From Deltaproteobacteria bacterium HGW-Deltaproteobacteria-4 (GTDB lineage Bacteria; Desulfobacterota; Desulfuromonadia; Desulfuromonadales; UBA2197), in assembly GCA_002841765.1 (NCBI GenBank), contig PHAV01000009.1:142969-206968 (forward strand): a stretch of 64,000 nt of DNA, read 5' to 3'. The translations under genes were made by a program, and so were the position numbers. The notes beneath the pieces are model-generated. The model saw only the letters and a list, made by a program, of their open reading frames with translations. It did no database searches and was not told the origin of the DNA. This document shows, piece after piece, positions 1 to 8,613 of this stretch (within the stretch, counting starts at the first letter, position 1; the number at the start of each line of letters is the position of its first letter).

Positions 1-2
1 CC

Positions 3-980
3 ATGAACTCTCTGACTATTCTCATTCTGTGTTCGGTTTTCCTCTTTGTCTTCTTACTGGTTGTCGTTGTTTACGGCATCTTGAATGAAAGCAGATTCGC
101 CGAAAAACGGACGGTCAAGAAGCGTCTCCTCTTCATGTCTGCCGGCGGCAAGCACGGCCAGGAGAAACTGGCGCAGTATCGCAATGCAGCGTTAAAGGAT
201 GTCGGCGCTTTTGAACAGATGTTGCTCAAGCTGCCGCGGATTTCGGCACTGGACCGCATGCTGGTTAAAGCGAAAGTGTCGGTCAATGCCAGCGTCTTTA
301 TTCTCGCCAGCCTCTCTCTAACTCTCCTTGGTTTTCTCCTCGGCTATACTTTACTGCACCGGATCTCCAGCGGCATTCTGTTCGGATTGCTCCTGGGCCT
401 GGCGCCGCTCTTCATGTTGCGGATGGCGGTACGCTCCTATTACGACAAATTTCAGGAACAACTCCCCGAAGCCCTTGATTTACTCGGACGGGCGCTGCGT
501 TCAGGACATGCACTCACTTCGGGTCTCAACATGGTCGCCGAAGAGAGTGTCGATCCGATCAAGGGGGAATTCGCCATTACCGTCGATGAACTCAAACTCG
601 GGCTGACCGTGAAGGAGGCCTTTGACAACCTCTGTCAGCGTGTTCCCAGCCCCGATCTGCGTTTCTTTGTTGTCGCCGTCACTATTCAGCGGGAGACCGG
701 GGGAAATCTTGCAGAGATCCTCGACAGCATCAGCCGCCTGATTCGCGAACGGGTCCAGTTCGGCCGTCATGTCCAGACCCTGACCGCCGAGGGCCGGTTG
801 TCGGCGTGGGTTCTCATCTCCCTGCCGTTTGTCATGTTTCTCTACATCTATTTCGCCAACTACGACTACATTTCGATGCTGTGGACAGAACGGGTCGGCC
901 TGATCCTCCTTATCGGCGGGATTGTCAGTCAAATCATCGGCGCATATGTCATGAAGCGGATCGTCGCCATCGAAATCTAG
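3..980 (+). CDS. tadB: TadB-like inner-membrane platform protein of the Tad/Flp pilus
   Basis: A 325-residue integral membrane protein of the type II secretion F (T2SSF) family. In Tad systems TadB and TadC form the inner-membrane platform on which the TadA ATPase acts to assemble Flp pili. An N-terminal hydrophobic helix (about 4-27), paired helices at about 95-140, a soluble T2SSF core (about 150-265, with LPEALDLLGRALRSGH) and two C-terminal helices (about 268-318) give the usual topology and length. The start sits at the window edge, so its ribosome site is cut off. tadC follows after 13 bases, which with the TPR lipoprotein and Flp pilin downstream makes the assignment firm. The upstream tad genes (cpaC/E/F types) are presumably outside the window. 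Confidence 0.9.
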   Translation: MNSLTILILCSVFLFVFLLVVVVYGILNESRFAEKRTVKKRLLFMSAGGKHGQEKLAQYRNAALKDVGAFEQMLLKLPRISALDRMLVKAKVSVNASVFILASLSLTLLGFLLGYTLLHRISSGILFGLLLGLAPLFMLRMAVRSYYDKFQEQLPEALDLLGRALRSGHALTSGLNMVAEESVDPIKGEFAITVDELKLGLTVKEAFDNLCQRVPSPDLRFFVVAVTIQRETGGNLAEILDSISRLIRERVQFGRHVQTLTAEGRLSAWVLISLPFVMFLYIYFANYDYISMLWTERVGLILLIGGIVSQIIGAYVMKRIVAIEI

Positions 981-993
981 GCAGGAGGCCGGT

Positions 994-1983
994 ATGGATA
1001 TCATTTTACGCAATTACTACAAACTACTGGGCAATATCGACGTTGTCCTTATCCTCGCCCTGATTTTTATCACAACGGCCGCCATCGTTCTGGGCGTGGC
1101 GGTTTTCTTCACCCGTCAGGGTCGTATTCAGAAGAGACTGGAACGACTTCTACCGGATCAGCCGCTACCGCCGCAACCCAGCACCAATGCGGAGGGGTTG
1201 CTGAGGACAGAAAAAACGGGTTCTATTGCCAAGTTGACCCGACCGCTGCACAACATTATTGCCCCGAAAGAGGGGAGCACCCGTAAAAAAATGCGGCTCA
1301 AATTGATTCGGGCGGGGTTTCGCTCGGAGCTGGCGTTCTACAATTTTGTTGCCGCGAAGATTATTCTTGTTTTGGCATTGCCGACGTTCTACGTCGTGAC
1401 GCGTTTTTTTTACAAACTGACCCCGGACGTCATATTGTCATGCGTTTTGTTGGCAGTGTTGGGATATTTCATTCCGGATTTTATCGTTTGGGCCAATATT
1501 CGGGCCCGGCAGGAACGCATCACCAAGGCTCTCCCGGATGCTCTCGACCTGATGGTTGTTTGTGTCGAATCGGGCTACGGCCTTGACATGACCTTCAAAC
1601 GGGTCGGAGAAGAGATGCGCGCCATCAGTCCCGACGTCAGCGACGAGTTTGCCTTGACCAATATGGAGATCCGGGCAGGGCGATCCCGGGACGAAAGCTT
1701 CAAAGAGATGGCGCTACGCACCGACGTTGCCGAAGTTCACAGCTTGATGACCATGCTGACCCAGACAAGTCGCTTCGGGACCAGCCTGGCCAAGGCGTTG
1801 CGGATTCACGCTGATGCAATGCGGATCAAACGTCGTCAACTGGCGGAAGAACAGGCGGCGAAAACAGCCGTCAAACTGGTCTTCCCCCTGATCCTCTTCA
1901 TCTTTCCATCCCTTTTGATCGTTCTGGCCGGACCGGCCTTCATCCGGATCTACCAGGCGTTGTTACCGGCGCTGGCAAAATAA
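994..1983 (+). CDS. tadC: TadC-like inner-membrane platform protein of the Tad/Flp pilus
   Basis: A 329-residue second T2SSF-family protein, partner of TadB in the pilus assembly platform. Hydrophobic helices are visible at about 18-42, 120-165 (two) and 295-320. The cytoplasmic T2SSF core contains LPDALDLMVVCVESGYGLD, the TadC counterpart of the TadB core motif. A clear AGGAGG ribosome site precedes the ATG. It lies 13 bases after tadB and 18 bases before the TPR lipoprotein gene, so the three are almost certainly co-transcribed. The length is normal for the family and nothing appears broken. Confidence 0.9.
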   Translation: MDIILRNYYKLLGNIDVVLILALIFITTAAIVLGVAVFFTRQGRIQKRLERLLPDQPLPPQPSTNAEGLLRTEKTGSIAKLTRPLHNIIAPKEGSTRKKMRLKLIRAGFRSELAFYNFVAAKIILVLALPTFYVVTRFFYKLTPDVILSCVLLAVLGYFIPDFIVWANIRARQERITKALPDALDLMVVCVESGYGLDMTFKRVGEEMRAISPDVSDEFALTNMEIRAGRSRDESFKEMALRTDVAEVHSLMTMLTQTSRFGTSLAKALRIHADAMRIKRRQLAEEQAAKTAVKLVFPLILFIFPSLLIVLAGPAFIRIYQALLPALAK

Positions 1984-2001
1984 GCGCAAGGAGAACCGGA
2001 C

Positions 2002-2982
2002 ATGTCGATATTCTGCAGCAACCGTTTCCTTACCATCGCCGCCCTGTCGATCATTGCGGTCTGCACATTCGGCCTCAGCGGCTGTGCGAAGAATCAGTTG
2101 ACGCCGATTCGAGCCAATATTCCCTTGTCGAGCGGAGCGCAACTTTCTCCTGATGAAAGCCGGCGTATGGAAAATCTGCCGGTAGAAGAACTTCTGCAGC
2201 GGGGCAAGCTGGCTCTCGCCAATGGCGACTTCCAACTGGCAGCGGTCTATTTCAGCACGGCGCTTACTAAAGAACCTCAGTCCATACCGGCACGTCTTGG
2301 ACTTGGCCAGGCCGCCCTGGCAGCCGGGAATTATAGCAGTGCGCGAACGCTAATCGAGGAAGTCCTCAGTGTCGAGCCCGACTCAGTGCCAGCCCTTACG
2401 GCGCGTGGACGCATCCTGAGCGCTTCTGGCCAACTCGAAGGCGCCATTGCCGACTTTACACAGGCTCTGCAAAAAGCACCGAATAACACCACGACGCTGA
2501 CCGAGCTGGCGATGACCTACGATCGCATGCCGGAAAGGGTGGTTGAAGCCGAACCGCTTTATCGTAAGGTTCTCGAACTCAGCCCCGACTTGGCGGCGGC
2601 CCGTAATAATCTGGGATTTAATTATCTTCTGCAGGGACGAGCAGAAGAGGCGGTGACGATCTTGTCGGGGGCATTGGCTCTTGACACGAAAAATTCACGG
2701 ATACTCGCCAACCTCGCTACGGCCTATCTCCTCAAGGGGGATAAGGACAAGGCGCTGAAGATATTCCGGCAAACAGTGGGGGAAGCCGAAGCGCATAACA
2801 ACATCGGTTATCTCTACATGACGCAAAGCCGCTGGGACGAGGCGGAAAAAGCTTTTCGCAAGGCGCTGGAACTGAGCCCCCGCTACTACGTCCGTGCCGG
2901 CGCCAATCTGGAGCGCCTGCAAGAACTGCGGGTTGCTGCCACCGAAAAACGTTCGGCGCCGGGGTTAGAACCCCTACGGTGA
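2002..2982 (+). CDS. tadD: TPR-repeat lipoprotein, TadD-like
   Basis: A 326-residue lipoprotein with a signal peptide and lipobox LSGC (Cys28), followed by about six tetratricopeptide repeats (roughly residues 70-300; for example LGLGQAALAAGNYSSA and NNLGFNYLLQGRAEEA). TadD-type TPR lipoproteins help localise or assemble the Tad secretin and platform; that role is family knowledge, and here the placement right after tadC supports it. AAGGAG precedes the start. It is somewhat longer than many TadD proteins because it carries extra repeats. The symbol is by context and domain type, since TPR sequences alone are weak evidence. Confidence 0.75.
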   Translation: MSIFCSNRFLTIAALSIIAVCTFGLSGCAKNQLTPIRANIPLSSGAQLSPDESRRMENLPVEELLQRGKLALANGDFQLAAVYFSTALTKEPQSIPARLGLGQAALAAGNYSSARTLIEEVLSVEPDSVPALTARGRILSASGQLEGAIADFTQALQKAPNNTTTLTELAMTYDRMPERVVEAEPLYRKVLELSPDLAAARNNLGFNYLLQGRAEEAVTILSGALALDTKNSRILANLATAYLLKGDKDKALKIFRQTVGEAEAHNNIGYLYMTQSRWDEAEKAFRKALELSPRYYVRAGANLERLQELRVAATEKRSAPGLEPLR

Positions 2983-3032
2983 CGATGAAATTTGGTCCAT
3001 ATCGAATATTAATCTAACTCACGGAGGCTGTA

Positions 3033-5192
3033 ATGAAAAAATTTCTATGGGGTTTTTGGAGTTTGTTAGTTTTAGTGATTTTGGTCGTCGGAGGGTGCGG
3101 GAAAAGTGAGTCGGTGGATGATGACTTCGTGACGAATCCTGCTCTGACCAACAGCAGCAACACCCCGTCACAAATCGAGGCCTTTACACTCTCCTCCACA
3201 GCAAACACAGTTGTTGCTGCTCCCGGTGATGTCAACAAGATCTATTTAATTGCAACCTTGAAGGATGAGCAAGGCAATGGGGTCCAGAACCGGACGGTAA
3301 ACTTTACGGCTTCGCAAGGGAAGTTAGGCTCTACCTCGGTCAAAACAGATGCAAGTGGCGTAGCCAAGGTCTTTCTTTTCTCCACAGAGCGTCCGGCGGT
3401 CTCTTATGTCACTGCCACCGATGCAACATCTCTCGCTTTCTCTGAAAAGTTTATCAGTTTTACCCCCGGACCCGCAGCTGTAGCGAAGAGCAGTATTGTC
3501 GCGGCGCCGTCAACCATCCCCGCTGACGGTACAACGACCAGCACAATTACCGTCACACTACTCGATGCGAACAGCACACCGGTGGCAGACGGAACCCCGG
3601 TCACCTTGATTGCACCAGCCGGAACACTGACAAAACCCACCGCAACGACGACCTCGGGTCGAGCTGTCTTTACCATTACCTCGGCGACCACACCGCAGAC
3701 TGTCACCCTCTCGACTAATAATCTAAGCGGTTTGACCGGATCTCTGGTCATGGGCTCGGGCACCGTTGGCGAGCCTGCCAATATCACCCTCTCGGCCAGC
3801 GCTACCCATATTTTTGTTGCCGGGGTTGGAAAGACTGAAAATACCAATATCTCTGTGAGTGTCCTCGACGCTGCAGGCAACTCGATTAATGATTACAATC
3901 TGACCGCGAACAATCTGAAAATCACCTGGATATCTCATCCCTGGGGTGGGGAGTATCTCACCGGCATCGACCTGGACGGCACGACAATTAACAGGATCGA
4001 CGACGCTTCAACAACGATGTTCGTAAAAACCGTTGGCGGCGAAGCCATCCTGAATCTGCAGTCAGGCCACTTGCCCGGTAGCATCGAGGTCGAAGTCGAA
4101 GCCCTTGATGCCGGCGGCGCATCTTTTGATCCTCCAGTCAAGGCCCGGCTTCCCCAAATCGTTATTGCATCCGGCCCGCCCCACACCATCGTCATCACTC
4201 ATCCGATCACCAATGCCATTGTAAATAGTGGGAGTGGCGTTTATCAAATGAAAGGCTCGGCCATCGTCACCGATCGCTTCGGCAATGCTGTGCCGGATGG
4301 GACCGCAATTCACTTTGGGTTGATTGATAGTGTCATAGCCCACGGGTTTGATGGTGCCACGACCGCAGCCAACTCCGGCCTGACCTCGGCAACAAACTTC
4401 TCAACGGCCAGCATCGTGCGCAACGCCCTTGCCCGCAATATTCAGACAAACGATCGAGTATTGATAAGTAATACCGGCATCAGTGATCGGAGTCACTATG
4501 TGGAATCGGCAAGAAACGGCACACTCACTACGACAAAACTTTACCAGGAAACCCGGACATCTCTCGAATATTGGGTCGGGGCATCCTTACTCGGCGCACA
4601 TATTAACGGTTGTCGAGTTTGGAGTGATGGCCCGGTTTCTAATCTTCATGATGACTGCGAAGAGTACGGCACTGGTGTGGGATTCACTAAGCTGGGATTA
4701 GTTCCCTTCTGGATGGTTTATCCGGCCAACCTCCAAACGATTATGACAGGTAGTAAGCCTGCTTTTGATGATCCTGCTCTTGATACCAGAATTACGCCGT
4801 TGGGATCAGCCAAAGTCATTCTCGTAACGAGTTCGTCAGATAACAGTACAACGTCACTGGATATGCGGTACTATTTTGCCCCGGTCTCCCCCTTTACCAT
4901 CGAGGCCGTTCCTGATCAGATCAGTTCTAGCCAGGATATCGTTTTGACCGTTCGCGACGGAGGGGATACCATCCCCGTCCCGTTCATTCCGGTCACCTGG
5001 ACTTTCGTGCCGCCAACCGGGGCTGCTGCTGGCGAGATCGATGTCGATGTCACTCTCCCTTCCCCACTAACAAATCTAAATGGGCAAATTGTCGCAACGG
5101 TCGTTATCAGCGGGACCGGATTTTCTGAACCCGGTACACTGACTTTCTATGCTGAAAAAGGGAAAGTGGAAGTAAAGGTTTACCACCCCTGA
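3033..5192 (+). CDS. Secreted lipoprotein with invasin/Big_1-type Ig-like repeats
   Basis: A 719-residue lipoprotein. The N-terminus is a hydrophobic signal with lipobox VVGGC (Cys22). Several bacterial Ig-like modules follow: one at about 48-150, a second at about 155-240 (starts near IVAAPSTIPADGTTTSTITV), a third at about 245-375, and a fourth-like unit opening near PPHTIVITHP at about 385. Each Big_1-like unit shows the typical V-x-D-G-T/P-V-x-F pattern with a following SG-x-A-x-F strand. Such domains occur in intimin/invasin-type surface proteins. It lies between the tad platform genes and the pilin with a good GGAGG ribosome site, so a role in surface attachment or pilus display is plausible. 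That role is inferred. Confidence 0.7.
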   Translation: MKKFLWGFWSLLVLVILVVGGCGKSESVDDDFVTNPALTNSSNTPSQIEAFTLSSTANTVVAAPGDVNKIYLIATLKDEQGNGVQNRTVNFTASQGKLGSTSVKTDASGVAKVFLFSTERPAVSYVTATDATSLAFSEKFISFTPGPAAVAKSSIVAAPSTIPADGTTTSTITVTLLDANSTPVADGTPVTLIAPAGTLTKPTATTTSGRAVFTITSATTPQTVTLSTNNLSGLTGSLVMGSGTVGEPANITLSASATHIFVAGVGKTENTNISVSVLDAAGNSINDYNLTANNLKITWISHPWGGEYLTGIDLDGTTINRIDDASTTMFVKTVGGEAILNLQSGHLPGSIEVEVEALDAGGASFDPPVKARLPQIVIASGPPHTIVITHPITNAIVNSGSGVYQMKGSAIVTDRFGNAVPDGTAIHFGLIDSVIAHGFDGATTAANSGLTSATNFSTASIVRNALARNIQTNDRVLISNTGISDRSHYVESARNGTLTTTKLYQETRTSLEYWVGASLLGAHINGCRVWSDGPVSNLHDDCEEYGTGVGFTKLGLVPFWMVYPANLQTIMTGSKPAFDDPALDTRITPLGSAKVILVTSSSDNSTTSLDMRYYFAPVSPFTIEAVPDQISSSQDIVLTVRDGGDTIPVPFIPVTWTFVPPTGAAAGEIDVDVTLPSPLTNLNGQIVATVVISGTGFSEPGTLTFYAEKGKVEVKVYHP

Positions 5193-5242
5193 CAACGAGT
5201 GCCCTGACCGCATCAGGAAGCAAGTTGATTATCAAATGTGCA

Positions 5243-5270
5243 GGCGCCCCGGACCAAAATCCGGGGCGCC
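5243..5270 (+). terminator. GC-rich hairpin between the Ig-like lipoprotein and the Flp pilin
   Basis: A perfect 11-bp stem (GGCGCCCCGGA paired with TCCGGGGCGCC) around a 6-base loop. No T-run follows on the plus strand, so this is not a textbook intrinsic terminator. It could attenuate transcription, or mark an mRNA end or stabiliser that lets the pilin be expressed at a different level from the platform genes. Confidence 0.45.
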
Positions 5271-5339
5271 ACCAAAGAGACGCCATCAACAACTTAACCA
5301 GTCGGCATTTTCAAAAATTCGTCATGAAAGGGGACCTTT

Positions 5340-5525
5340 ATGAATCTGAAATCGTCATCCATACTCTGTTTTTTCCGTGATGAATCGGGGGCCACGTCAG
5401 TAGAATACGCCATCCTCGCATCGTTAATTGCCGCTGTCTGTGTAGCTGCCATCTTCGGCCTTGGCGAAACGACGAAAGGGCTGTTCACCAGTTTTTCTGA
5501 TTCCTATCCCGATGGTAAGCCTTGA
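5340..5525 (+). CDS. flp: Flp-type pilin (major Tad pilus subunit)
   Basis: A 61-residue prepilin. The short leader ends DESG, and cleavage after that Gly by a TadV-type prepilin peptidase would give a mature protein beginning ATSVEYAILASLIA. Glu is at mature position +5 followed by Tyr, the signature of Flp pilins, and the hydrophobic assembly helix follows directly. The mature subunit is about 43 residues, normal for Flp. A strong AAGGGGA ribosome site lies upstream. The gene is separated from the preceding lipoprotein gene by 147 bases containing a stable hairpin, consistent with separate, higher expression. Confidence 0.88.
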   Translation: MNLKSSSILCFFRDESGATSVEYAILASLIAAVCVAAIFGLGETTKGLFTSFSDSYPDGKP

Positions 5526-5700
5526 TTGCGTTGCCCGCAACTGACCAGAAATTCCCGGCCAGCCTCTCGCTCAACGCTTAATCCGCTTTCGCGCCCTTCT
5601 GCGCACCACGTCAGAATTATTGACTTCTGTTGTTAGCCAGTACAAAATCCACAAAATTCACGTTGTCGCTGCGGCGATATTATCTGTCCAGGAGGTTCCA

Positions 5701-6624
5701 ATGATCCGATTCGTCCGTTCTCTCCTTCCCGCTCTGGCCGGCCTCGCTCTCTGCGCCGTCCCCGTCGCCGCCTACGATCTGCCGGCGGTCAACCTCGGCT
5801 TCACCAGTTTTCTTGATGGCGGCCCGCCCGCCGGTCCCGGCCATTACCTGAGCGAGTATGTGCAGTATTATACTTCCGACGACTTCAAGGGCAACGCTCC
5901 CCCCGGATCTGAAGTCAACGTTACCGTCGCCATGACCCAGTACATCTACCAATCCAATCAACCGCTCCTGCTGGGTGGCAAGTGGGGGGTCAATGTCATG
6001 CTGCCGCTGGTTGCCTTTGATTCTGATGATACTTTTGGTTTCCTCAGTGACAATGGCGCCGGTCTCGGCGACCTGCTCATCGGCCCCTACCTGCAGTGGG
6101 ATCCGATCATGGGTGCCAACGGGCCGCGCTTCATGCACCGCATCGAACTGCAGACGGTTTTACCGACCGGCAAATACGACCGCAACAAGGCCCTCAACCA
6201 GGGAAGCAATCATTGGTCCTTCAATCCTTACTGGTCGGCCACCGCCTTTTTCGGTCCGAAAGTCACCGCCTCCTGGCGTCTGCACTACCTGTTGAACGGA
6301 AAGAATGACGATCTCGCAAGTGGCGCCACCGATTCGTTAAAGCCGGGACAAGCTTTCCACGCAAACTTTGCTGCTGCTTACGAAGTGCTGCCGAAACAAC
6401 TCCGTCTCGGCGTCAACGGTTACTATCTCGACCAGTTCACCAGCAGTGAAGTTAACGGCCTGAAAGATTCTACGCGCGATGAGCGCGTCCTCGCTATCGG
6501 TCCAGGCCTGGTCTGGCACTTTTCACAGGATGCCCATCTCTTCGCCAACGGCTACATTGAAACCGAGGCGCGCAATCGCCCGCAGGGCGAGCGTTACAAC
6601 CTGCGCTTCGTTTATCACTTCTAG
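5701..6624 (+). CDS. Outer-membrane protein of the MetA-pathway/SphA (phenol degradation-type) family
   Basis: A 307-residue beta-barrel-type protein with a signal peptide (about 1-23, ending AAYD). The alternating hydrophobic strands, and phrases such as GAGLGDLLIGPYLQWDP and HRIELQTVLPTGKYD, match the MetA-pathway-of-phenol-degradation outer-membrane family (PF13557). It ends in an aromatic residue (RFVYHF), as outer-membrane barrels do. The start at 5701 is chosen because AGGAGG lies 5 bases upstream and the signal peptide begins there; the open frame extends 27 codons further but without those signs. The family is thought to move hydrophobic compounds across the outer membrane. The substrate is unknown here, with no catabolic genes alongside. 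Confidence 0.7.
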   Translation: MIRFVRSLLPALAGLALCAVPVAAYDLPAVNLGFTSFLDGGPPAGPGHYLSEYVQYYTSDDFKGNAPPGSEVNVTVAMTQYIYQSNQPLLLGGKWGVNVMLPLVAFDSDDTFGFLSDNGAGLGDLLIGPYLQWDPIMGANGPRFMHRIELQTVLPTGKYDRNKALNQGSNHWSFNPYWSATAFFGPKVTASWRLHYLLNGKNDDLASGATDSLKPGQAFHANFAAAYEVLPKQLRLGVNGYYLDQFTSSEVNGLKDSTRDERVLAIGPGLVWHFSQDAHLFANGYIETEARNRPQGERYNLRFVYHF

Positions 6625-6643
6625 TCCATCTTCCCGCCTGCAA

Positions 6644-6687
6644 AAAAAGAAGGGCAGGCAACCGCGTGGTTGCCTGCCCTTCTTTTT
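6644..6687. terminator. Bidirectional rho-independent terminator
   Basis: A perfect 20-bp stem with a GCGT loop, A-rich on its left flank and T-rich on its right, so it can stop transcription from both sides. It sits between the convergent outer-membrane protein gene and the Dabb gene. Confidence 0.9.
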
Positions 6688-6719
6688 CAAAACCTTCTCA
6701 AAAATTCTCTTTATTTCGT

Positions 6720-7010
6720 TCAATACTCAAAATCGACGGCAACAACACTGCTGCAGATCTGTTTGACGTGCGCCACCACCAGCTGATGATCGGGGTGGAT
6801 TGCATAAGCATCAAGTCCGGCGCGGTCATCGAAGGATGAAACCAGTCCGAAGTCGTAGGAACGCTCCGAACGGACAACGTCCCGACCGAAGACAAATTCG
6901 CGAATCTCGCTGATGGTTTCAGGGAGGGCGCCAAGGCCGGTCGCGAGTTTTTCGATATCGGCTTCGCTTGTTTCGGGTTTGAACTTAAAGAAAATGACAT
7001 GTTTAAGCAT
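6720..7010 (-). CDS. Stress-responsive alpha/beta-barrel (Dabb) domain protein
   Basis: A 96-residue single-domain protein of the dimeric alpha/beta-barrel (Dabb, PF07876) family. It begins MLKHVIFFKFKPE, the standard first strand, and contains SYDFGLVSSFDDRAGLDAY and HPDH, the typical central motif. The molecular function of stand-alone bacterial Dabb proteins is mostly unknown; some relatives are small enzymes or stress proteins. A clear AAGGAG ribosome site precedes the ATG. It appears monocistronic, ending at the bidirectional terminator. Confidence 0.8.
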   Translation of the reverse strand: MLKHVIFFKFKPETSEADIEKLATGLGALPETISEIREFVFGRDVVRSERSYDFGLVSSFDDRAGLDAYAIHPDHQLVVAHVKQICSSVVAVDFEY

Positions 7011-7093
7011 TGATTGTCTCCTTGGTAACGAAAGTAGAAATAGCGGGGAAACCCTAGCACAGTGTTCTTTGGCTGTAAACGACCTGACACCTT

Positions 7094-7197
7094 ACCACCC
7101 CCTAACCCCCTCCTTAACAAAGGAGGGGGGATTAAAAGCTTTAAGGTCCCGGGACTTTTAGCTCCCCTCCTTATTCAAGGAGGGGCTGGGGGTGGTC
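7094..7197. repeat. Inverted pair of GC-rich palindromic repeats (REP/BIME-like)
   Basis: Two palindromic units of one repeat family face each other at 7094-7130 and 7161-7197. Each has the core CCCCTCCTT...AAGGAGGGG flanked by a CCACCCCC arm. The right unit runs into the 3' end of the outer-membrane factor gene and encodes its last dozen or so residues (TPSPSLNKEGS). A third member, as a perfect hairpin, is at 27723-27772. Confidence 0.85.
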
Positions 7198-8612
7198 GCT
7201 TTACTGGCCCCGCCCCCTAAAACCTTATAAAGAGTAACAAGATTGGATAGCCGCGCTAAACGGGCAGTGATGAGATTCTGCTCGGCGACAAAGAGGGCGC
7301 GCTGGGCATCCTGGACGCTTAGAAAGCTGTCAGCCCCTTTCTCGTAGCGCACCGTCGAAAGGCGGGCACTCTCCGCCGTCGCCGCGGTCAGGGACTGGAG
7401 CGCCGCCAACTGTTCGTCGATGGTGCCGCGTTCAGCCAGGGCATCGGCGACCTCGCGAAAAGCGGTGAGGATCGCTTTTTCATATTGCGCAACAGCAATC
7501 TCCTGTTCCACCTTGCTCACCTTGAGATTGGCGCGATTACGGCCGGCATCGAAGATCGGCAGGATGATTTGCGGAGCGAAACTCCAGGATTCGGATCCTG
7601 ACTTAAAGAGCCCGGAAAGCTCGGCGCTGCTGAAGCCGGCCGCACCGGTCAGGGTGATGCGCGGAAAGAATGCCGCTCGCGCCGCCCCGATGTTGGCGTT
7701 GGTCCCTTTAAGTTTATGCTCCGCTTGGATGATATCGGGACGCAGCAGCAGGCTCTCGGAAGGGACACCGGGCGCGATATCCTGCAGCAGGACGGCTTCG
7801 CCCAACTCCGCGGGGAGAAGTTCTGCCGGCAGCGGGGCGCCGACCAGCAGGTTCAGAAAATTCGCTTCCTGAGCAACCAGCCGGGTCGCCTGAATGTTTT
7901 GTACCCGCGCGCCGTCGACCAGGGTCTGTGCCTGATGGAGGTCGAGGGCCGAGATCACACCGGCGTTGAAACGCTTTTGTATCAACCCAAAAGATGTTTG
8001 CCGACTTTCCAACGTCTGACGGGAAAGGGCCAGCACTTCCTGATCCGCCGCCAAAGTCAGGTAGCTCTGGGCGACGGCGGCAATCAGGCTGATCTGCGCA
8101 GCGCGCTGTGCTTCTTCGGTGGCGAAATACTCTTCCAACGCTTGGTCCTTGAGGTTTCTTACCCGGCCAAAGAGGTCAAGCTCGTAAACACTGACGCCGA
8201 CGCCGGCGCTGTACTGGCGGCGGATTTCCGACGAACCGGTCCCGGAAAGATCGGCCGGCTGCCGCTGCACGCTGCCGCTGGCACTGGCATTGAGCTGCGG
8301 CAGGAGGGCGGCGCGCTCAATCTGGTAAAAAGCTCGGTATCTATCGACATTCAGGGTGGCGATCCTGAGATCGCGATTATTGGCCAGAGCGAGTTCGATC
8401 GTCTGTTGCAGACGGGGATCAAGAAAGAATTCCCGCCAGGGGATCTCGGCCACAACTTGTCCGGCCGGCGCAGCGCTCGTTGCCTGATAAGCCGGTCCCG
8501 TCGGCCATTCGGCCGGAGTCGGTGCCTCTGGACGAGTGTAGTCCGGTGCCAGTGAGCAGCCGGAGCCAGCCAGTAAAACCAGGATTACCGCAAAAAAAGT
8601 TGCTCTTTTCAT
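7158..8612 (-). CDS. Outer-membrane efflux lipoprotein, OprM/NodT family
   Basis: A 484-residue TolC-superfamily outer-membrane factor that completes the tripartite pump encoded upstream. It starts at 8612 with GGAGGG upstream and has a lipoprotein signal with lipobox LAGSGC, then SLAPDYTRPEAP, the classic OprM/NodT opening. Two homologous OEP repeats follow (about 65-250 and 270-455; for example LRPDIIQAEHKLKGTNANIGAARAAFFPRI). The start is one base beyond the end of the RND gene, indicating translational coupling. The extreme C-terminus (ATTPSPSLNKEGS) is encoded by an intergenic palindromic repeat that has replaced or extended the native end. The fold should be unaffected because this lies after the last OEP helix. 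Confidence 0.9.
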   Translation of the reverse strand: MKRATFFAVILVLLAGSGCSLAPDYTRPEAPTPAEWPTGPAYQATSAAPAGQVVAEIPWREFFLDPRLQQTIELALANNRDLRIATLNVDRYRAFYQIERAALLPQLNASASGSVQRQPADLSGTGSSEIRRQYSAGVGVSVYELDLFGRVRNLKDQALEEYFATEEAQRAAQISLIAAVAQSYLTLAADQEVLALSRQTLESRQTSFGLIQKRFNAGVISALDLHQAQTLVDGARVQNIQATRLVAQEANFLNLLVGAPLPAELLPAELGEAVLLQDIAPGVPSESLLLRPDIIQAEHKLKGTNANIGAARAAFFPRITLTGAAGFSSAELSGLFKSGSESWSFAPQIILPIFDAGRNRANLKVSKVEQEIAVAQYEKAILTAFREVADALAERGTIDEQLAALQSLTAATAESARLSTVRYEKGADSFLSVQDAQRALFVAEQNLITARLARLSNLVTLYKVLGGGASKATTPSPSLNKEGS

Positions 8613-8613
8613 C

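Noticed and set aside
7094..7197. Possible CRISPR-like repeats
   Set aside because: Only two units, inverted, palindromic and without uniform spacers; the same units occur singly elsewhere. No cas genes are in the window.
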